From contig JAJZYE010000072.1 in assembly GCA_021806055.1 (NCBI GenBank), positions 1 to 5,803 on the forward strand: a stretch of 5,803 bases of DNA, given 5' to 3'. Positions 3,594-5,803 of this stretch are shown here, piece by piece. Made by a program: the position numbers and the translations under genes. Position 1 is the stretch's first letter, and each line of letters begins with the position of its first letter. The notes beneath the pieces are model-generated. The model was not told the origin of the DNA, made no database searches, and saw only the letters and a list, made by a program, of their open reading frames with translations. This DNA is from Actinomycetes bacterium. Lineage in GTDB: Bacteria > Actinomycetota > Acidimicrobiia > Acidimicrobiales > RAAP-2.

Positions 3594-5803
3594 ATGCCCA
3601 CCACCCCCGATCCCCGCCCGCGCGTTCCGGACAAGCCGACGGTGGACGGCCTGGAGGCGCACTGGACCGCGCGCTGGGACGCCGAGGGCACCTACCACTT
3701 CGACCGCGGCGCCACGCGCGAGAACGTCTACTCCATCGACACCCCGCCCCCCACCGTCTCGGGGTCCCTGCACCTGGGCCACGTCTTCAGCTACACCCAC
3801 GCCGACGTCCTGGCGCGCTACTGGCGCATGCGCGGCAAGGCCGTCTTCTACCCGATGGGCTGGGACGACAACGGCCTGCCCACCGAGCGTCGCGTGGAGA
3901 ACTACTACGGCGTGCGCGGGGACGCCACGCTGGCCTACGACCCCGACTTCGTGCCGCCGACGAGCCCGCCCGCGACCAAGATCCCCATCTCGCGCAAGAA
4001 CTTCGTGGAGCTCTGCGGACAGTTGACGGTCGCCGACGAGGAGGTGTTCAAGGAGCTCTGGCGCGGACTGGGGCTCAGCGTCGACTGGAGCCTGGAGTAC
4101 TCGACGGTGGCGCCCGCCACCCAGGCGATCGCCCAGCGGGCGTTCCTCGCGATGCTGGCCCGCGGTGAGGTGTACGCGGCTGAGGCGCCCACCCTGTGGG
4201 ACGTCGACTTTCGTACCGCGGTCTCCCAGGCCGAGCTCGAGGACCGCGAGCGGCCCGGTGCCTACCACCGGGTGGCCTTCGCCCTCGTCGGCGAGGCGGG
4301 CGAGGGCGCGAACGAGGTCGAGATCGACACCACCCGCCCCGAGTTGCTGGCCAGCTGCGTGGCGCTGGTCGCCCACCCCGACGACGCGCGCTACGCGCCC
4401 CTGATCGGCCAGCAGGCGCTCACCCCGCTCTTCGCCGTGCCGGTGCCGATCGTCGCCCACGAGTTGGCCGATCCCGACAAGGGCACGGGACTCGCGATGA
4501 TCTGCACCTTCGGCGACCTGACCGACGTCACCTGGTGGCGCGAGCTGCGCCTGCCCACCCGCGCACTGCTGGGGCGCGACGGGCGGTTCCTGGCGTGTGA
4601 CTTCACGTCGCCGGCGTTCCCCTCGCGCGACCCCGCGACGGCCACGCGCCACTACGACGAGCTGGTGGGACGCAGCGTCAACCAGGCCCGCGCCGCAGTG
4701 GTGGACCAGCTGCGCGCGAGCGGCGCACTGCACGGCGAGCCGCGACCCCTCACCCACCCGGTCAAGTTCTACGAGAAGGGCGAGCGGCCCCTGGAGATCG
4801 TGACCTCGCGCCAGTGGTTCGTGGCCACGCTGGCCCACCGCGAGGCGCTGGCCGCGCGCGGGGAGGCGCTCGCGTGGCACCCCGACTTCATGCGCCACCG
4901 CTACCGCACCTGGGTCGAGGGTCTCAACGTCGACTGGAACATCTCGCGACAGCGCTTCTTCGGGGTGCCCTTCCCCGTGTGGTACCCGCTGGGTCCCCAG
5001 GGCGAGGTCGACCACGACCACCCGATCGTGGCACCGGCCGACGCGCTGCCGGTGGACCCCTCCTCCGACGCGCCCCCCGGTTACCGCGAGGACCAGCGTG
5101 GCCGGCCCGGGGGCTTCGTCGCCGACCCCGACGTCATGGACACCTGGGCCACCAGTTCGCTCAGCCCCGAGATCGCCGGGCGCTGGGGCAGTGACCTCTA
5201 CCCCCGCGTGACCCCGATGGACCTGCGTCCCCAGGCTCACGAGATCATCCGCACCTGGCTGTTCTCCACGGTGGTGCGCAGCCACTTCGAGCACGACCGG
5301 CTCCCGTGGCACCACGCCCTGATCTCGGGCTGGGTGCTCGACCCGGACCGTAAGAAGATGAGCAAGTCGCGCGGCAACGTCATCACCCCGATGCCCCTGC
5401 TCGAGCGCCACGGCGCCGACGCCCTGCGCTACTGGGCGGCCTGCGGGCGCCCCGGCACCGACACCGCGGTCGACGAGGCGCAGATGAAGATTGGACGGCG
5501 CCTCGCGATCAAGGTGCTCAACGTCACCAAGTTCGTTCTCGGGCGACTGGAGGGCGACGTCCCGGGTCCCGCGGCGGTGCGCGAGCCCCTGGACCGTGAC
5601 CTCCTGGCGCTGGTCGCACTGCTCGTCACCGAGGCGACCAACGCCCTCACCGCCTACGACTACGCCCGGGCCCTGGAGCGCACCGAGTCGTTCTTCTGGT
5701 CCTTCTGTGACGACTACGTCGAGCTGGTGAAACTGCGCGCCTACGGCGACCCCGACGACCCGGCGACGCGCTCGGCGCGCGCCACCCTGGCGCTGGCGCT
5801 GTC
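3594..5803 (+). CDS. valS: Valyl-tRNA synthetase, archaeal-like type 2 (C-terminus beyond the window)
   Basis: 736 residues are visible from ATG at 3594 with no stop before the window ends, so the protein is cut within its C-terminal tRNA-binding region. It charges tRNA-Val and hydrolyses mischarged threonine. The order is [12 protein letters not shown] (17-28); [20 protein letters not shown] with HLGH at 60-63; [15 protein letters not shown]; the CP1 editing domain with [20 protein letters not shown] (TTRPE at 246-250) and TWWRELRLP (about 313-321); [13 protein letters not shown] (445-457); [10 protein letters not shown] (513-522); KMSKS at 588-592; then the anticodon-binding helical domain. 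[20 protein letters not shown] and TWWREL mark the archaeal-like type found in archaea, Rickettsiales and some actinobacteria rather than the common bacterial enzyme. An in-frame TAA at 3579 leaves this ATG as the natural start; it has no Shine-Dalgarno sequence. Confidence 0.96.
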   Translation, partial: MPTTPDPRPRVPDKPTVDGLEAHWTARWDAEGTYHFDRGATRENVYSIDTPPPTVSGSLHLGHVFSYTHADVLARYWRMRGKAVFYPMGWDDNGLPTERRVENYYGVRGDATLAYDPDFVPPTSPPATKIPISRKNFVELCGQLTVADEEVFKELWRGLGLSVDWSLEYSTVAPATQAIAQRAFLAMLARGEVYAAEAPTLWDVDFRTAVSQAELEDRERPGAYHRVAFALVGEAGEGANEVEIDTTRPELLASCVALVAHPDDARYAPLIGQQALTPLFAVPVPIVAHELADPDKGTGLAMICTFGDLTDVTWWRELRLPTRALLGRDGRFLACDFTSPAFPSRDPATATRHYDELVGRSVNQARAAVVDQLRASGALHGEPRPLTHPVKFYEKGERPLEIVTSRQWFVATLAHREALAARGEALAWHPDFMRHRYRTWVEGLNVDWNISRQRFFGVPFPVWYPLGPQGEVDHDHPIVAPADALPVDPSSDAPPGYREDQRGRPGGFVADPDVMDTWATSSLSPEIAGRWGSDLYPRVTPMDLRPQAHEIIRTWLFSTVVRSHFEHDRLPWHHALISGWVLDPDRKKMSKSRGNVITPMPLLERHGADALRYWAACGRPGTDTAVDEAQMKIGRRLAIKVLNVTKFVLGRLEGDVPGPAAVREPLDRDLLALVALLVTEATNALTAYDYARALERTESFFWSFCDDYVELVKLRAYGDPDDPATRSARATLALAL

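Noticed and set aside
3570..5411. 613-codon open frame on the minus strand opposite valS
   Set aside because: It is in exact codon register with valS, so a stop could arise only opposite TTA, CTA or TCA codons, which this high-GC gene avoids. The translation is low-complexity (rich in Gly, Ala, Arg, His, Val) with no family signature.
1..5803. tRNA genes, T-box leaders, CRISPR, insertion sequences or attachment sites
   Set aside because: I looked in the gaps, especially upstream of the two synthetase genes. The 20-bp cysS/valS gap leaves no room for a T-box, and no repeat array, transposase or cloverleaf was seen.

Overview
The window is high-GC bacterial DNA with strongly G/C-biased third codon positions. 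It most likely comes from an actinomycetote. A placement near Acidimicrobiia is possible but is inferred only from protein flavour: the ValRS is the archaeal-like 'type 2' form, and promoters have TTGnnn/TAnnnT-like elements. I see five protein genes. There is no RNA gene, mobile element, CRISPR array or phage feature.

Layout from left to right. Positions 1-290 (minus) hold the N-terminal part of an Lrp/AsnC-type regulator, cut by the window edge. Its promoter lies in 291-350, with a nested dyad that is a plausible autoregulatory operator. Positions 291-501 are otherwise non-coding and visibly less G/C-rich; they also hold a 9-bp hairpin just after the next gene's stop. Positions 502-1716 (minus) encode a complete medium-chain-type acyl-CoA dehydrogenase. 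Its leader (1717-1805) contains a GTTAC/GTAAC dyad and a 7-bp hairpin next to the ribosome binding site. Positions 1806-1853 hold two strong hairpins that would terminate the next gene. Positions 1866-2066 (minus) encode a 66-aa CspA-family cold-shock protein with its own promoter and leader. Positions 2185-3573 (minus) encode complete cysteinyl-tRNA synthetase. A 20-bp divergent intergenic region follows. From 3594 to the right edge (plus) lies valyl-tRNA synthetase, cut off at its C-terminus.

The right half is translation housekeeping: cysS and valS fire back-to-back from what looks like a single shared -10 core, with no room for leaders. The left half pairs a fatty-acid or branched-chain acyl-CoA oxidation enzyme with a Lrp/AsnC regulator on the same strand. 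The hairpin and the separate promoter between them argue for independent transcription. Each minus-strand gene except cysS appears to have its own leader, so these are mostly single-gene units.

I do not find a convincing undescribed biological system here. The most unusual points are regulatory: the overlapping divergent -10 elements, the operator-over-promoter arrangement at the Lrp/AsnC gene, and the structured leader of the acyl-CoA dehydrogenase. Several long antisense reading frames are explained by codon bias and are not called as genes.
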